Source: Arcobacter sp. CECT 8985
GTDB taxonomy: Bacteria > Campylobacterota > Campylobacteria > Campylobacterales > Arcobacteraceae
Length of the DNA stretch: 32,213 bases
Assembly: GCF_004116495.1 (NCBI RefSeq)
Contig: NZ_PDKC01000030.1
Span: forward strand, 1-32,213
Direction: 5' to 3'
The position numbers and the translations under genes are program-made. The notes beneath the pieces are model-generated. The model was given only the letters and a program-made list of their open reading frames with translations. It searched no databases and was not told where the DNA came from. Shown piece by piece: positions 7,706 through 15,471 of this stretch; position 1 is the first letter of the stretch; every line of letters starts with the position of its first letter.

Positions 7706-7847
7706 AATAAAACAAAATAATAAAAAAACAAAACAAAAAAATAGTTATATAAATCAAATTGTTTATTTAGATAAAAAGTTAGTTCAGAAAGTAAAATGTG
7801 CAAAAGCAACAAAAGAAGAAGAGGAGGAATTACTTTCAAAATTATAA
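7695..7847 (+). CDS. Small hypothetical protein (50 aa) of the phage module
   Basis: The ORF overlaps the end of the Mor-like gene by 11 nt in another frame. It encodes a very Lys/Asn-rich N-terminus and then VYLDKKLVQKVKCAK and a run of five Glu before ELLSKL. A purine-rich AAGAAAAG lies just upstream of the ATG, a weak ribosome-binding site. The overlap pattern and the charged helical C-terminus make it plausible as a real small phage gene, but the composition is so A-rich that a chance ORF cannot be excluded. I recognise no family. Confidence 0.4.
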   Translation: MENKIKQNNKKTKQKNSYINQIVYLDKKLVQKVKCAKATKEEEEELLSKL

Positions 7848-7888
7848 ATAAAATTTGAAAAAAAGTATCTATTTTATGCACTTGATTC

Positions 7889-7922
7889 TTCTTATAATTT
7901 GAGAGTTGAAAGGGATTAAAAC
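7889..7922 (+). repeat. Solitary CRISPR-repeat-like sequence
   Basis: The sequence at 7889-7922 ends in GAAAGGGATTAAAAC. Its last eight bases, ATTAAAAC, match the style of the crRNA 5' handle (ATTGAAAC-like) of many type I and III repeats. The reverse complement begins GTTTTAATCCCTTTCAAC, typical of such arrays. There is only one copy and no cas gene in the window. An overlapping TATAAT at 7893-7898 offers the competing reading that this is simply a promoter -10 box for the fibre gene with an AT-rich leader. Confidence 0.35.
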
Positions 7923-7953
7923 AAACTGTTCTAGAAAGTGAGTTTTATTTAGG

Positions 7954-7969
7954 TGAGATATTAGTCTCA
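7954..7969. promoter_or_regulatory. Small inverted repeat upstream of the fibre gene
   Basis: TGAGA-tattag-TCTCA forms a perfect 5-bp-arm inverted repeat 30 nt before the fibre ATG. An 8-bp palindrome, TTCTAGAA, lies at 7929-7936. Either could be an operator or a leader hairpin. Nothing in the sequence decides between these. Confidence 0.3.
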
Positions 7970-7999
7970 ATAATTATAAAAAGAAAAAAGGAAAGAAAA

Positions 8000-8953
8000 A
8001 TGGCAGCAGATAATGTTGTAGAAAATTTAGTAGATAATGTAAGATTATTATTATCAAGTGATACAAGTTTAGAGAGTTTAAAAGAGATTGACCTATGTGT
8101 TAAACAAAATAGAGTTGATTTAGAAAATATTGACTCTTCAAAGATTATAGGTTTAGATGAAGCTTTAGATTTAAAAGTAAATGTTTCTGATATTGTTGAT
8201 AACTTATTATCAACACTTGCAGATGCACCATTGAGTGCAAATCAAGGAAGAGTATTAGCTGAGAAAGTAAAGATTGTTTCAGAAGCAATTGAAGCAATAA
8301 AAACAGTATTAGCAAGTGATGATACAACTTTAGATGAATTACAAGAAATTGTAAATTTTATCAAACAAAATAAAGAAGATTTATCAACTCTTGATTTAAG
8401 TAATATTGCAGAAACAGAAGAGTTAAAACACTTTACAAAAGAGTTAAAAGAGAAATTAGAAAATCTTCCAACAAAAGAGAATTTAAATCAATTTACTGTA
8501 CCAACAGGATTTATTTTTATTAATCCAGTTGCAACTATTCCCTCTGGATTTTTAGAGTGTAATGGAGCAGAGGTTTCAAGAGAAAAATATTCTGAACTAT
8601 TTAAAGTAATTGGTACAACTTATGGAATTGGAGATAAAACTACAACTTTTAATCTTCCTGATTTAAGAGGTGAATTTGTAAGAGGTTTTGATAATGGAAG
8701 AGGTGTTAATAAAAATAGAAAAATTGGTAGTTTTCAAGATGAAAGTATAGGTTCAAAAGGACTTGAAGATTGGGCTGAAGTAAGAGTTCCTTATGCTTCT
8801 GGTAATAGAAGTATGAATGTATTTGCTCCTAAAAAAGGTGTTAATTCTAATTATGGAGGTGAGACAGATGGTTATAGAAGAACATTAATTCCATTAAAAT
8901 TAGGTGAAACAAGACCAAGAAACGTAGCAATGATGTATTGCATTAAATACTAG
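8000..8953 (+). CDS. Phage tail-collar-domain fibre protein
   Basis: The 317-aa protein is built like a short phage tail fibre. The N-terminal 160 residues are helical and carry an internal duplication: residues 14-50 (LSSDTSLESLKEID...) and 100-136 (LASDDTTLDELQEIV...). Between them is the phage-fibre motif DAPLSANQGRVL (76-87). Residues 168-232 are a tail-collar domain (PSGFLECNGAEVSREKYSEL, then FNLPDLRGEFVRGF), and the C-terminus RPRNVAMMYCIKY is typical of collar proteins. Such proteins bind host-surface receptors on a virion or tail-like particle. The ATG has AAAGGAAAG just upstream. No tail tube, sheath, baseplate or fibre-assembly gene is nearby, so what it attaches to is unknown. Confidence 0.85.
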   Translation: MAADNVVENLVDNVRLLLSSDTSLESLKEIDLCVKQNRVDLENIDSSKIIGLDEALDLKVNVSDIVDNLLSTLADAPLSANQGRVLAEKVKIVSEAIEAIKTVLASDDTTLDELQEIVNFIKQNKEDLSTLDLSNIAETEELKHFTKELKEKLENLPTKENLNQFTVPTGFIFINPVATIPSGFLECNGAEVSREKYSELFKVIGTTYGIGDKTTTFNLPDLRGEFVRGFDNGRGVNKNRKIGSFQDESIGSKGLEDWAEVRVPYASGNRSMNVFAPKKGVNSNYGGETDGYRRTLIPLKLGETRPRNVAMMYCIKY

Positions 8954-8961
8954 GAATTTTT

Positions 8962-9270
8962 ATGCAAAGTTGGTATATATCTTTGGCTGTTGTTATTTGT
9001 GGTCTTATAGCTCAATTTGCAGTAAATAAGTATCAAAATACAGAGTTTAAAAAGCAAATTGATTCTTTGTTTAAAAGAGCAGATAAACACTCTGAAGATA
9101 TTGTCCAACTACAAACTCAACGAAAACAGTATTTGACAAGTAATAGGGCAGATGAGGTTTATTTAAGAAGAAAAGAGTTTGAGCTGTTTGAAAAACATAT
9201 TGATAGAAGATTTGATACTTTGGAAAAGAGTATGAGTAGAATAATAAATCATTTAGAAAAAGGAGCATAA
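8962..9270 (+). CDS. Small membrane protein with coiled coil, spanin- or DUF2730-like
   Basis: The 102-aa protein has an N-terminal transmembrane segment (about residues 4-20, YISLAVVICGLIAQFAV) and then a charged helical region to the end with heptad-like spacing. This is the shape of an inner-membrane spanin (Rz) or of the small phage Mu-type protein family DUF2730. It sits 8 nt after the fibre gene, with AGGA upstream of its ATG, and its stop directly abuts the start of the holin-like gene. In a lysis cassette this position suits a spanin or holin regulator. Sequence identity to a named family was not established. Confidence 0.6.
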   Translation: MQSWYISLAVVICGLIAQFAVNKYQNTEFKKQIDSLFKRADKHSEDIVQLQTQRKQYLTSNRADEVYLRRKEFELFEKHIDRRFDTLEKSMSRIINHLEKGA

Positions 9271-9669
9271 ATGTTAGAGATTTTATCTTCAATTTTTGGA
9301 AATAGTGAAGTTATAAAAAAAGGTTTAGACTTAATAGATGATGCTTGGACAAGTGAAGGTGAAAAGACAGAAAATCAAGCAAAGTTAATAGAAGCAAAAA
9401 CAAATGCGAAGATTGATTTAATCAACGCTTATGCTCCTTTTAAAATAGCACAACGATATTTGGCTTTACTTTTTACAATTGTATTTTTATTTATTATGGT
9501 AAATGGAGTTTTAGCAGCATTGTATGGCTGGGTAGATATAAACAACGTACAAAAAGCTTTGGATTTTGCAAATAAAATGTGGTTAGGTGAGATTATGTTA
9601 GCTATTGTATCTTTTTATTTTGGTGGAGGATTTATTGAGAGTGTAAATAGAAAAAAGGCAAAACAGTGA
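9271..9669 (+). CDS. Holin-like membrane protein
   Basis: The 132-aa protein has an amphipathic N-terminal half (residues 1-55, with an EGEKTENQAKLIEAK helix) and two strong transmembrane segments at about 63-88 (YLALLFTIVFLFIMVNGVLA) and 108-124 (EIMLAIVSFYFGGGF). The pattern and the FYFGG ending resemble three-TM holins of the gene-transfer-agent type. Holins form membrane lesions that release the endolysin to the cell wall. Its GTGA junction with the endolysin gene (4-nt overlap) and its place in the lysis cassette support this. An alternative is a phage membrane protein of other function. Confidence 0.7.
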   Translation: MLEILSSIFGNSEVIKKGLDLIDDAWTSEGEKTENQAKLIEAKTNAKIDLINAYAPFKIAQRYLALLFTIVFLFIMVNGVLAALYGWVDINNVQKALDFANKMWLGEIMLAIVSFYFGGGFIESVNRKKAKQ

Positions 9670-10340
9670 GTTATTTAAATAGTGTAGAGATGATAAAAAC
9701 TCTTTTTTCTAAAACAAAAATAGAAAATATATATAAAATTGAATATTTGTTAAAAAGTGCATTTTGTGATTTTAAAGTAGATAATACTTTGAGATTAGCT
9801 CATTTTTTAGCCCAAGTAAGAGAAGAAATAGGTGATGAATTTAAACCAGTATTTGAAAATTTAAATTATAGTGAGGAGGTTTTACCAAAACTATTTAAAT
9901 CTTTTGGAAATAATGATTTTGCAAAAAAGTATGGAAGAAATGAAATGCATAGTGCAAATGAAAAGATGATTGCAAGTATTGCTTATGCAAATAGACTAGG
10001 AAATGGTGATATAAGTAGCTATGATGGCTGGAAATATAGAGGTGCTGGAGCTTTACAGATTACTGGAAAGGCAAATTATTTAGAAGTTCAAAAAAGAATT
10101 GATAGATATATAAAAGATTTAAACATTGATATTTTAAATAATGATGATATAAATACTTTAGAAGGTTTTTTAGCTGCTGGGCTTGGATTTTGGATATGGA
10201 AAGATATTTTTAAAAAAGCAGACTTAGGAAAAGATTTAAAAACAGTAGATAAAGTTACTAAAGTTATAAATAGATATACAAATTCTTATGAAAAAAGAAG
10301 ACAACACTTTTACAAAATTGAAAAATATATCATAGTATAG
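9666..10340 (+). CDS. Glycoside hydrolase family 19 endolysin
   Basis: The 224-aa protein is a phage-type GH19 (chitinase-like) muramidase that cuts the peptidoglycan sugar backbone. Family blocks are visible: AHFLAQVREEIGDEF (45-59), where Glu54 aligns with the catalytic Glu of HESGGF-type motifs, FENLNYS (63-69), and then NRLGNGDISSYDGWKYRGAG (109-128), LQITGKANY (130-138) and a C-terminal helical part. There is no signal peptide, so export would need the neighbouring holin. The start is GTG 9666, overlapping the holin stop (GTGA). A hairpin follows the stop directly. Every conserved segment I would expect is present, so it looks intact. Confidence 0.88.
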   Translation: MSYLNSVEMIKTLFSKTKIENIYKIEYLLKSAFCDFKVDNTLRLAHFLAQVREEIGDEFKPVFENLNYSEEVLPKLFKSFGNNDFAKKYGRNEMHSANEKMIASIAYANRLGNGDISSYDGWKYRGAGALQITGKANYLEVQKRIDRYIKDLNIDILNNDDINTLEGFLAAGLGFWIWKDIFKKADLGKDLKTVDKVTKVINRYTNSYEKRRQHFYKIEKYIIV

Positions 10341-10356
10341 CTTTTAAGCTATACTA
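10333..10356. terminator. Bidirectional hairpin terminator between endolysin and ilvD
   Basis: TAGTATAGC at 10333-10341 pairs perfectly with GCTATACTA at 10348-10356 around a TTTTAA loop. It overlaps the endolysin stop and ends 3 nt before the ilvD stop codon. T-rich sequence follows on both strands, though without a long T-run. It marks the boundary between the phage-derived module and the convergent housekeeping gene. Confidence 0.65.
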
Positions 10357-10359
10357 TTC

Positions 10360-12048
10360 TTATAAGTCAGTTTTTAAAACTGCACCATTACTTGCATTTG
10401 TTACAAGCGCTCTATATTGTCCTAACCATTTTGAATTAAGAGGTTTTTTAAGTGGCGTAAATTCTGCTTTTCTTTTTGCTATTTCTTCATCTGATAAATT
10501 TACTTCTAAAATATATTTATCAACATCAATATGAATTTCATCACCATCTTTTAATAATCCAATCATTCCACCTTCAGCAGCTTCTGGACTTACGTGACCA
10601 ATTGAAGCACCTCTTGTAGCACCACTAAATCTACCATCAGTAATAAGTGCAACTCTATCTCCAAGTCCCATTCCCATTATTAATGAAGTAGGTGCAAGCA
10701 TTTCTTGCATACCTGGACCACCTTTTGGACCTTCATATCTAATTACAACAACATCACCAGCTTTTACTTTGCCATCTACAATCCCTTTGATTGCTTCTGG
10801 TTGTCCATTAAAACATACAGCTTTACCTGTAAATGCTCTATCTCCTGTGATACCTGCTGTTTTAATAACTGCACCCTCTTTAGCAAGGTTTCCATATAAA
10901 ATAGCTAATCCACCAACTTTACTATAAGGATTATCTATTGTATGAATAATATTTGTATCTTTTATACTTGCATCTGCAATTTTTTCAAATAAAGATTCGC
11001 CAGAGATTGTAAGATTATCAATTAGTACATCATCTCCTCTTTTTGTAATCTCTTTCATTACAGCATTTACTCCACCTGCTTTGTTTATATCTTCCATATG
11101 AACTGTAGATAAAGATGGAGAAATTTTTGCAATGTGTGAAACTTTCTTTGAGATTGAATTAATATCTTCTAAGTTAAAGTTTACATCTGCTTCTTTTGCA
11201 ATTGCAAGCATATGTAAAACAGTGTTTGAACTTCCACCCATTGCCATATCAACAGCAAATGCATTTCTTACTGCATTTTCATTTAAAATATTTCTTAATT
11301 TAAATTTTTCTCTTGCTTGCTCATCTTTTGCAATTTCACATACTCTTCTAGCTGCTTTTCTATATAATTCTTCTCTTTGTGGAGTTAAAGCTAAAATAGT
11401 TCCATTTCCTGGTAATGCAATACCCATAGCTTCCATAAGTGTATTCATAGAGTTTGCTGTAAACATACCAGAACATGAACCACCACTTGGACATGCATTA
11501 CATTCAATATCTTTTAACTCTTCTTCATTCATATTACCTTTTTCAAATTTACCAACAGCTTCAAAAGCAGTTGCTAAATCAATTGGCTTTCCATCTTTTG
11601 TATGACCTTTTGACATTGGTCCACCAGATACAAATACAGTAGGAACATCTACTCTTAATGCACCCATAATCATACCAGGAACAATTTTATCACAGTTTGG
11701 TATAGCAATCATTGCATCTAATTTATGAGCATTCATAACTGATTCAATTGAGTTTGCAATAATTTCCCTACTTGGTAATGAAAATAACATACCATCATGT
11801 CCCATTGCAATACCATCATCAACACCAATAGTATTAAACTCAAATGGAACACAGCCATTTGCTCTTATTTCTTCTTTTATAATTTCTGCAACTTTATTTA
11901 AAAAGAAATGTCCAGGAATAATTTCAATAAAAGAGTTTGCAACACCAATAAATGGTTTTTCAAAATCTGCATCTTTTAATCCTGTAGCTCTAAATAAAGA
12001 TCTATGTGGCGTTCTATCAAACCCCTTTTTTACTTCATCACTTCTCAT
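10360..12048 (-). CDS. ilvD: Dihydroxy-acid dehydratase
   Basis: IlvD dehydrates 2,3-dihydroxy-isovalerate and 2,3-dihydroxy-3-methylvalerate to the keto acids in valine, leucine and isoleucine synthesis, using an Fe-S cluster. The start chosen is ATG 12048, eight codons inside the longest frame: AAAGGA lies 7 nt upstream of it, the upstream ATG has no ribosome-binding site, and the protein then begins [10 protein letters not shown] as in relatives. The length is 562 aa. Cluster ligands are expected among Cys119 (PNCDK), Cys183/186 (CNACPSGG) and Cys192 (GSCSGMF). The [10 protein letters not shown] segment lacks the extra Cys of [2Fe-2S] enzymes, suggesting the oxygen-sensitive [4Fe-4S] type. 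It appears to be monocistronic. Confidence 0.97.
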   Translation of the reverse strand: MRSDEVKKGFDRTPHRSLFRATGLKDADFEKPFIGVANSFIEIIPGHFFLNKVAEIIKEEIRANGCVPFEFNTIGVDDGIAMGHDGMLFSLPSREIIANSIESVMNAHKLDAMIAIPNCDKIVPGMIMGALRVDVPTVFVSGGPMSKGHTKDGKPIDLATAFEAVGKFEKGNMNEEELKDIECNACPSGGSCSGMFTANSMNTLMEAMGIALPGNGTILALTPQREELYRKAARRVCEIAKDEQAREKFKLRNILNENAVRNAFAVDMAMGGSSNTVLHMLAIAKEADVNFNLEDINSISKKVSHIAKISPSLSTVHMEDINKAGGVNAVMKEITKRGDDVLIDNLTISGESLFEKIADASIKDTNIIHTIDNPYSKVGGLAILYGNLAKEGAVIKTAGITGDRAFTGKAVCFNGQPEAIKGIVDGKVKAGDVVVIRYEGPKGGPGMQEMLAPTSLIMGMGLGDRVALITDGRFSGATRGASIGHVSPEAAEGGMIGLLKDGDEIHIDVDKYILEVNLSDEEIAKRKAEFTPLKKPLNSKWLGQYRALVTNASNGAVLKTDL

Positions 12049-12186
12049 ATATATATCCTTTAGTGTAATCATATTTATTATTGTATATATTCATTTATAA
12101 GATAGGCTAGATTATACTAGTTTTGCAGTTTTATTTAGATAAAAAAAATAAAAAAAGTAAAATTTTAAAACTTTTTTCAAAAACCC

Positions 12187-12215
12187 TTGACAAAAGTTTT
12201 TTTTTCTATTATAAT
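12187..12215 (+). promoter_or_regulatory. Sigma70 promoter of the tRNA-Leu/tRNA-Ser unit
   Basis: TTGACA (12187-12192) and TATAAT (12210-12215) are separated by exactly 17 nt, a full consensus promoter. It lies 48 nt upstream of the tRNA-Leu gene. A canonical -35 is unusual in this window and in this phylum and fits strong, constitutive stable-RNA expression. Confidence 0.85.
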
Positions 12216-12263
12216 TCCAGTCCATTTTGAGAAGAACACCTTCAAAAAAATGTCTTAACAAAT

Positions 12264-12351
12264 GCGAGTGTGGCGGAACTGGTAGACGCGCGGGACTTAA
12301 AATCCCGTTCCCGTTTTGGGAGTGTGAGTTCGATTCTCACCATTCGCACCA
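12264..12351 (+). tRNA. tRNA-Leu (anticodon UAA)
   Basis: The 7-bp acceptor stem is GCGAGTG with CATTCGC (one G-U pair), followed by discriminator A and an encoded CCA. The anticodon stem CGGGA/TCCCG encloses loop CTTAAAA with anticodon TAA. A long variable arm and the T-arm loop TTCGATT are present, as expected for a class II leucine tRNA. It reads UUA, a very common codon in this AT-rich genome. Confidence 0.97.
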
Positions 12352-12360
12352 TTATTGTGT

Positions 12361-12449
12361 AGTGAGTTGACTGAGTTGGTCGAAAGTACCGGTTTTGAAA
12401 ACCGGCGAGGTTCACGCCTCCTAGGGTTCGAATCCCTAACTCACTGCCA
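12361..12449 (+). tRNA. tRNA-Ser (anticodon UGA)
   Basis: Acceptor stem AGTGAGT pairs perfectly with ACTCACT, followed by discriminator G and an encoded CCA. The anticodon stem CCGGT/ACCGG encloses TTTGAAA with anticodon TGA. The long variable arm (GCGAGG...CCTC region) and T-loop TTCGAAT confirm a class II serine tRNA. The gene starts 9 nt after tRNA-Leu and is probably co-transcribed. The first pair is A-U rather than the usual G-C. Confidence 0.96.
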
Positions 12450-12559
12450 TTTATCTAAATATAATCAATATCAAAAATTAATAATCTCAAATACAACATT
12501 TCAAGATTCATCATATAGATAAATTAATATAATTTAAAATAGAAAGTATCTTTTTAAAT

Positions 12560-14326
12560 TTATGAGATACAAACTCTATTTCTTCCTGCTTCTTTTGCTT
12601 GATATAAACCAATATCAGCTTTTTTTACATATAAATCAATTGTTTGAGAATAATCTTTTATTTGGGTTACTCCAATACTAATAGTGATGTTTAAAATTCC
12701 TTGAGGAGTTTGAATATTCATCTGCTCACATTGTTGTCTAACTCTATTTAGTACAATAATTGAATCATCTATTGTTGTATTTCTTAATAATATTACAAAT
12801 TCTTCTCCACCCCATCTTGCAGGAATATCAATATCTCTTAATTGCTCTTTTAAAAGCTTTCCAAAGTTTTGTAATACTAAATCTCCTATATCATGACCAT
12901 ATGTATCATTAACCTTTTTAAAATGATCTAAGTCAACAATAGCTATGCATGAAGATAGTAAAGTTTTTTTATTGTTGATATCTTTATATTTTTCATATTG
13001 ATCATTAAATCCTCGTCTATTCAACAATCCTGTTAAAGTATCACAATTTGCTTCATTATATAATCTTTTAGTTTCATTGATTAGTTTTTTATTATAGTTA
13101 GATAAAGAAAACTGATATTTTATTACTGTTAATATTATTGAACAAATGATTACAGATATTGAAAAAAATACATTAGTTTCTAAATAAAATAGTTTTAAAG
13201 AAATAAAACTATAAATAATTATTGATACAATTGTTAATAATGTGATAGCCACTACAGATTTATTATAAATTTCTTTTTTAGTACTTAAATAAAAAGAAAA
13301 GAAAAATGCTATTAATATTAATAAAATATTTATATATGTATTGTTTTTTATTATTAGATTATGTTTAAGTGATTCGTATGCAATTGCAAGTAAGTATGAA
13401 CCTGACATAGCTCCTCTTGGAGTATTTATCCTATCTGATAAAAATGCTGAGCTACCTATAAAAATAGTTTTATTCTTTAAAAAGTTTTTATTAGAGATAG
13501 TTTTTTTATTAAGTGCAACTTCACTAATTTTATAAAAAGGAATAGTCATAATAGAATTTGCATTTTGAGGGTAAAATAGTTTAATTCTATTTTTTTTATC
13601 AACATTCCATGTTTTTTTATCTACGGAAAGTTCATCTGTTTTTGAGTTATATTTTATTTTTGGTATATGTTTATCTAAAGATTGAATTCGAAGAAGTAAT
13701 GATGGCAATATATTAGAATCTATATTATAAAGTAATGGAATTGATCTTATTAAACTATCTTTATCTTCTAAAACTGAAGTAATTCCAAATTTATAAATGT
13801 TATTTTCATCAAATATACTAATATGTGGTATAAGTAAACTGTTATATTTTAATGCAGGTATATTTAAATTTGTATCCCATGACATTTTTTTTAGTATTTT
13901 TTGTTCTTCTTTGTTTATTTGAATATCCTCTTCTAACGCATTTGTTACAAAGAAAATATTATTATATTTATTTATAGTTTTCTTAAAAACATCATCACCA
14001 ACTCTTGGATCTAAAAACTTAATATCAAATACAATATTTTTGACTTTCATAGACTCTAAGAATTCAATTATTGATGAATATTTATCTCTTGTATAAGGCC
14101 AGTGCCCAAAATCTTTTTCTAAAATTTTTAAAGAGTTGTCATTTATATCAATAACAACAGAATCTGTAAAATAAATCTCTTCTGATGCTAAATATTGTAT
14201 TGTATCATTAAAGTAGTTTTTTAATTTATTATATATTGTTGTATATGAAAAAGCATAACTTATAATTAAAGATAGTAAAACTATCCAAATTTGATATTTC
14301 CAGTATATTTTGTCTGTTTTTCTCAT
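12560..14326 (-). CDS. CHASE2-domain diguanylate cyclase
   Basis: This membrane protein of 588 aa makes cyclic di-GMP. TM1 (about 13-30) precedes a periplasmic CHASE2 sensor domain (about 35-325, with VVIDINDNSL near 57-66 and GAMSGSYLLA near 305-314), three further TMs (331-348, 357-378, 383-402) and a cytoplasmic GGDEF domain (about 425-588). The active site RWGGEEF is intact (GGEEF 506-510), and the product-inhibition I-site RxxD is present as RDID (497-500), five residues before it. The ATG overlaps the FecR gene's TGA (ATGA). It is last of a three-gene operon with an adhesin and a FecR protein. An envelope signal read by CHASE2 and tied to adhesin production is inference. Confidence 0.93.
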   Translation of the reverse strand: MRKTDKIYWKYQIWIVLLSLIISYAFSYTTIYNKLKNYFNDTIQYLASEEIYFTDSVVIDINDNSLKILEKDFGHWPYTRDKYSSIIEFLESMKVKNIVFDIKFLDPRVGDDVFKKTINKYNNIFFVTNALEEDIQINKEEQKILKKMSWDTNLNIPALKYNSLLIPHISIFDENNIYKFGITSVLEDKDSLIRSIPLLYNIDSNILPSLLLRIQSLDKHIPKIKYNSKTDELSVDKKTWNVDKKNRIKLFYPQNANSIMTIPFYKISEVALNKKTISNKNFLKNKTIFIGSSAFLSDRINTPRGAMSGSYLLAIAYESLKHNLIIKNNTYINILLILIAFFFSFYLSTKKEIYNKSVVAITLLTIVSIIIYSFISLKLFYLETNVFFSISVIICSIILTVIKYQFSLSNYNKKLINETKRLYNEANCDTLTGLLNRRGFNDQYEKYKDINNKKTLLSSCIAIVDLDHFKKVNDTYGHDIGDLVLQNFGKLLKEQLRDIDIPARWGGEEFVILLRNTTIDDSIIVLNRVRQQCEQMNIQTPQGILNITISIGVTQIKDYSQTIDLYVKKADIGLYQAKEAGRNRVCIS

Positions 14327-15471
14327 TTTATATCTACTTTAAATGGATACATTTGACTATATGGTCCTCGAATGCCAGAGCTATTAATACTTGACATTCT
14401 AATAAAATATTTTCCTTTTTGTAATGGTAATAACATCTTTTCTAATGAAGAGTTTAGATTAGTCACTCTAATTAATATATTATCAAAACTTCTTGTTCTT
14501 GATATTTCTAATATATATTTACTTGCTTCTGATGAACGCTCCCATCTAAGTAAAATCTTTTTTGATTTTAAATCAGTTTTAGGCTCTTTTATTTTTGGTG
14601 GAAGTGGATTTGATTTAACATTGAAAATTTCTTCAATTTTAAATCCTTCTAAGTTATATTTATCAACAGCTTGTACATTTATCTCATATTTTCCATCTTT
14701 TAAGTTATCTATGTTTATTTCTGTACCACTAACATATTTATCATGAATTAATGTTTTATATTTTGATATAGAATAGATTTGAACGTGATATTTAACTGCG
14801 TTTGCAAGTATTTCCCACGATATATACTTCTTATAATATTTAATATTTAATTCATTTAAATCTATTGTTGGTTTACTTAATAATTTTATTGGTGAAGTTA
14901 ATTTAGTTTTTTCATTTACTACTGCACCATATCCAGTATTTAACATCAAAGATTTTTTCCCATCTGTAGCTAGAATTTTTCCCTTTGTTACAAATGCTCT
15001 TGATTCTTTACCTTCTACTGCTACATTAAATATAGTTCCTCTAACTGCTAATTGTAAAGATGGAGTCACAACTTTATATTCAGAACCAAAAGTATCTTGA
15101 TTTGTTACAGTAGATTCAACTTTTCCTTTTAAAATTAATAGATTAGTAGTGGATTTTTTAGAGTCTTTATCATATTTTAGCTTTTTCATAGAAACTAATG
15201 AGTTTTCTGAAATAATTGCTATTGAATTATCTATAAATTTTATTGTTGCAGAAGAGTTCTTTTTTGTTTGTATTATCTCTCCTGTTTTAATCTTATAGCC
15301 TTCTTTTACTTTTGATAAGAGTTCACCTTTTTCATTAACTAAATAAACTTCTCCTACTTTAGAAACAATTTGAGCAAATATATTTTTAGAGTACTCAATT
15401 TTATAATATATAAATCCAATAATACATAATATTAATACTCCTGAAAAAATAATATAATTTTTTCTATTCAT
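14323..15471 (-). CDS. FecR-domain protein with fibronectin type III-like repeats
   Basis: The 382-aa protein is anchored by an N-terminal TM (about 6-24) with the rest predicted periplasmic. A FecR domain spans about residues 35-200 (VGEVYLVNEKGELL, TGEIIQTKKNSSATIKF, then LQLAVRGTIFNV near 144-155). Two beta-sandwich, FN3-like repeats follow at about 205-290 (YISWEILANAVKYHVQIY) and 295-380 (LLRWERSSEASKYILEIS). Classical FecR proteins relay signals to an ECF sigma factor, but none is present. Here it sits between a TPS adhesin (8-nt overlap) and a CHASE2 cyclase (4-nt overlap). It may sense or hold the adhesin or signal to the cyclase; neither is shown by sequence. Confidence 0.88.
   Translation of the reverse strand: MNRKNYIIFSGVLILCIIGFIYYKIEYSKNIFAQIVSKVGEVYLVNEKGELLSKVKEGYKIKTGEIIQTKKNSSATIKFIDNSIAIISENSLVSMKKLKYDKDSKKSTTNLLILKGKVESTVTNQDTFGSEYKVVTPSLQLAVRGTIFNVAVEGKESRAFVTKGKILATDGKKSLMLNTGYGAVVNEKTKLTSPIKLLSKPTIDLNELNIKYYKKYISWEILANAVKYHVQIYSISKYKTLIHDKYVSGTEINIDNLKDGKYEINVQAVDKYNLEGFKIEEIFNVKSNPLPPKIKEPKTDLKSKKILLRWERSSEASKYILEISRTRSFDNILIRVTNLNSSLEKMLLPLQKGKYFIRMSSINSSGIRGPYSQMYPFKVDIK

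Noticed and set aside
7958-8000. A possible second, degenerate CRISPR repeat one spacer downstream of the first (ATAATTATAAAAAGAAAAAAGG...)
   Set aside because: The resemblance is limited to A-rich sequence and the ribosome-binding site of the fibre gene; no ATTAAAAC handle is present, so there is no array.
6549-10340. A complete prophage or R-type tailocin
   Set aside because: There are no head, tail tube, sheath, baseplate, terminase, integrase or transposase genes, and no flanking direct repeats that look like attachment sites near 6540 or 10345.
12049-12072. The longer N-terminus of IlvD (MITLKDIY...)
   Set aside because: The upstream ATG has no ribosome-binding site, while AAAGGA is ideally placed for ATG 12048, and relatives begin MRSD.
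12450-12559. A terminator or small RNA after tRNA-Ser
   Set aside because: No stable hairpin with a T-run or recognisable RNA structure is visible in this AT-rich gap.
14323-15471. A FecIR-type iron-regulated sigma/anti-sigma pair
   Set aside because: No ECF sigma factor and no TonB receptor is encoded nearby; the FecR domain sits with an adhesin and a cyclase instead.
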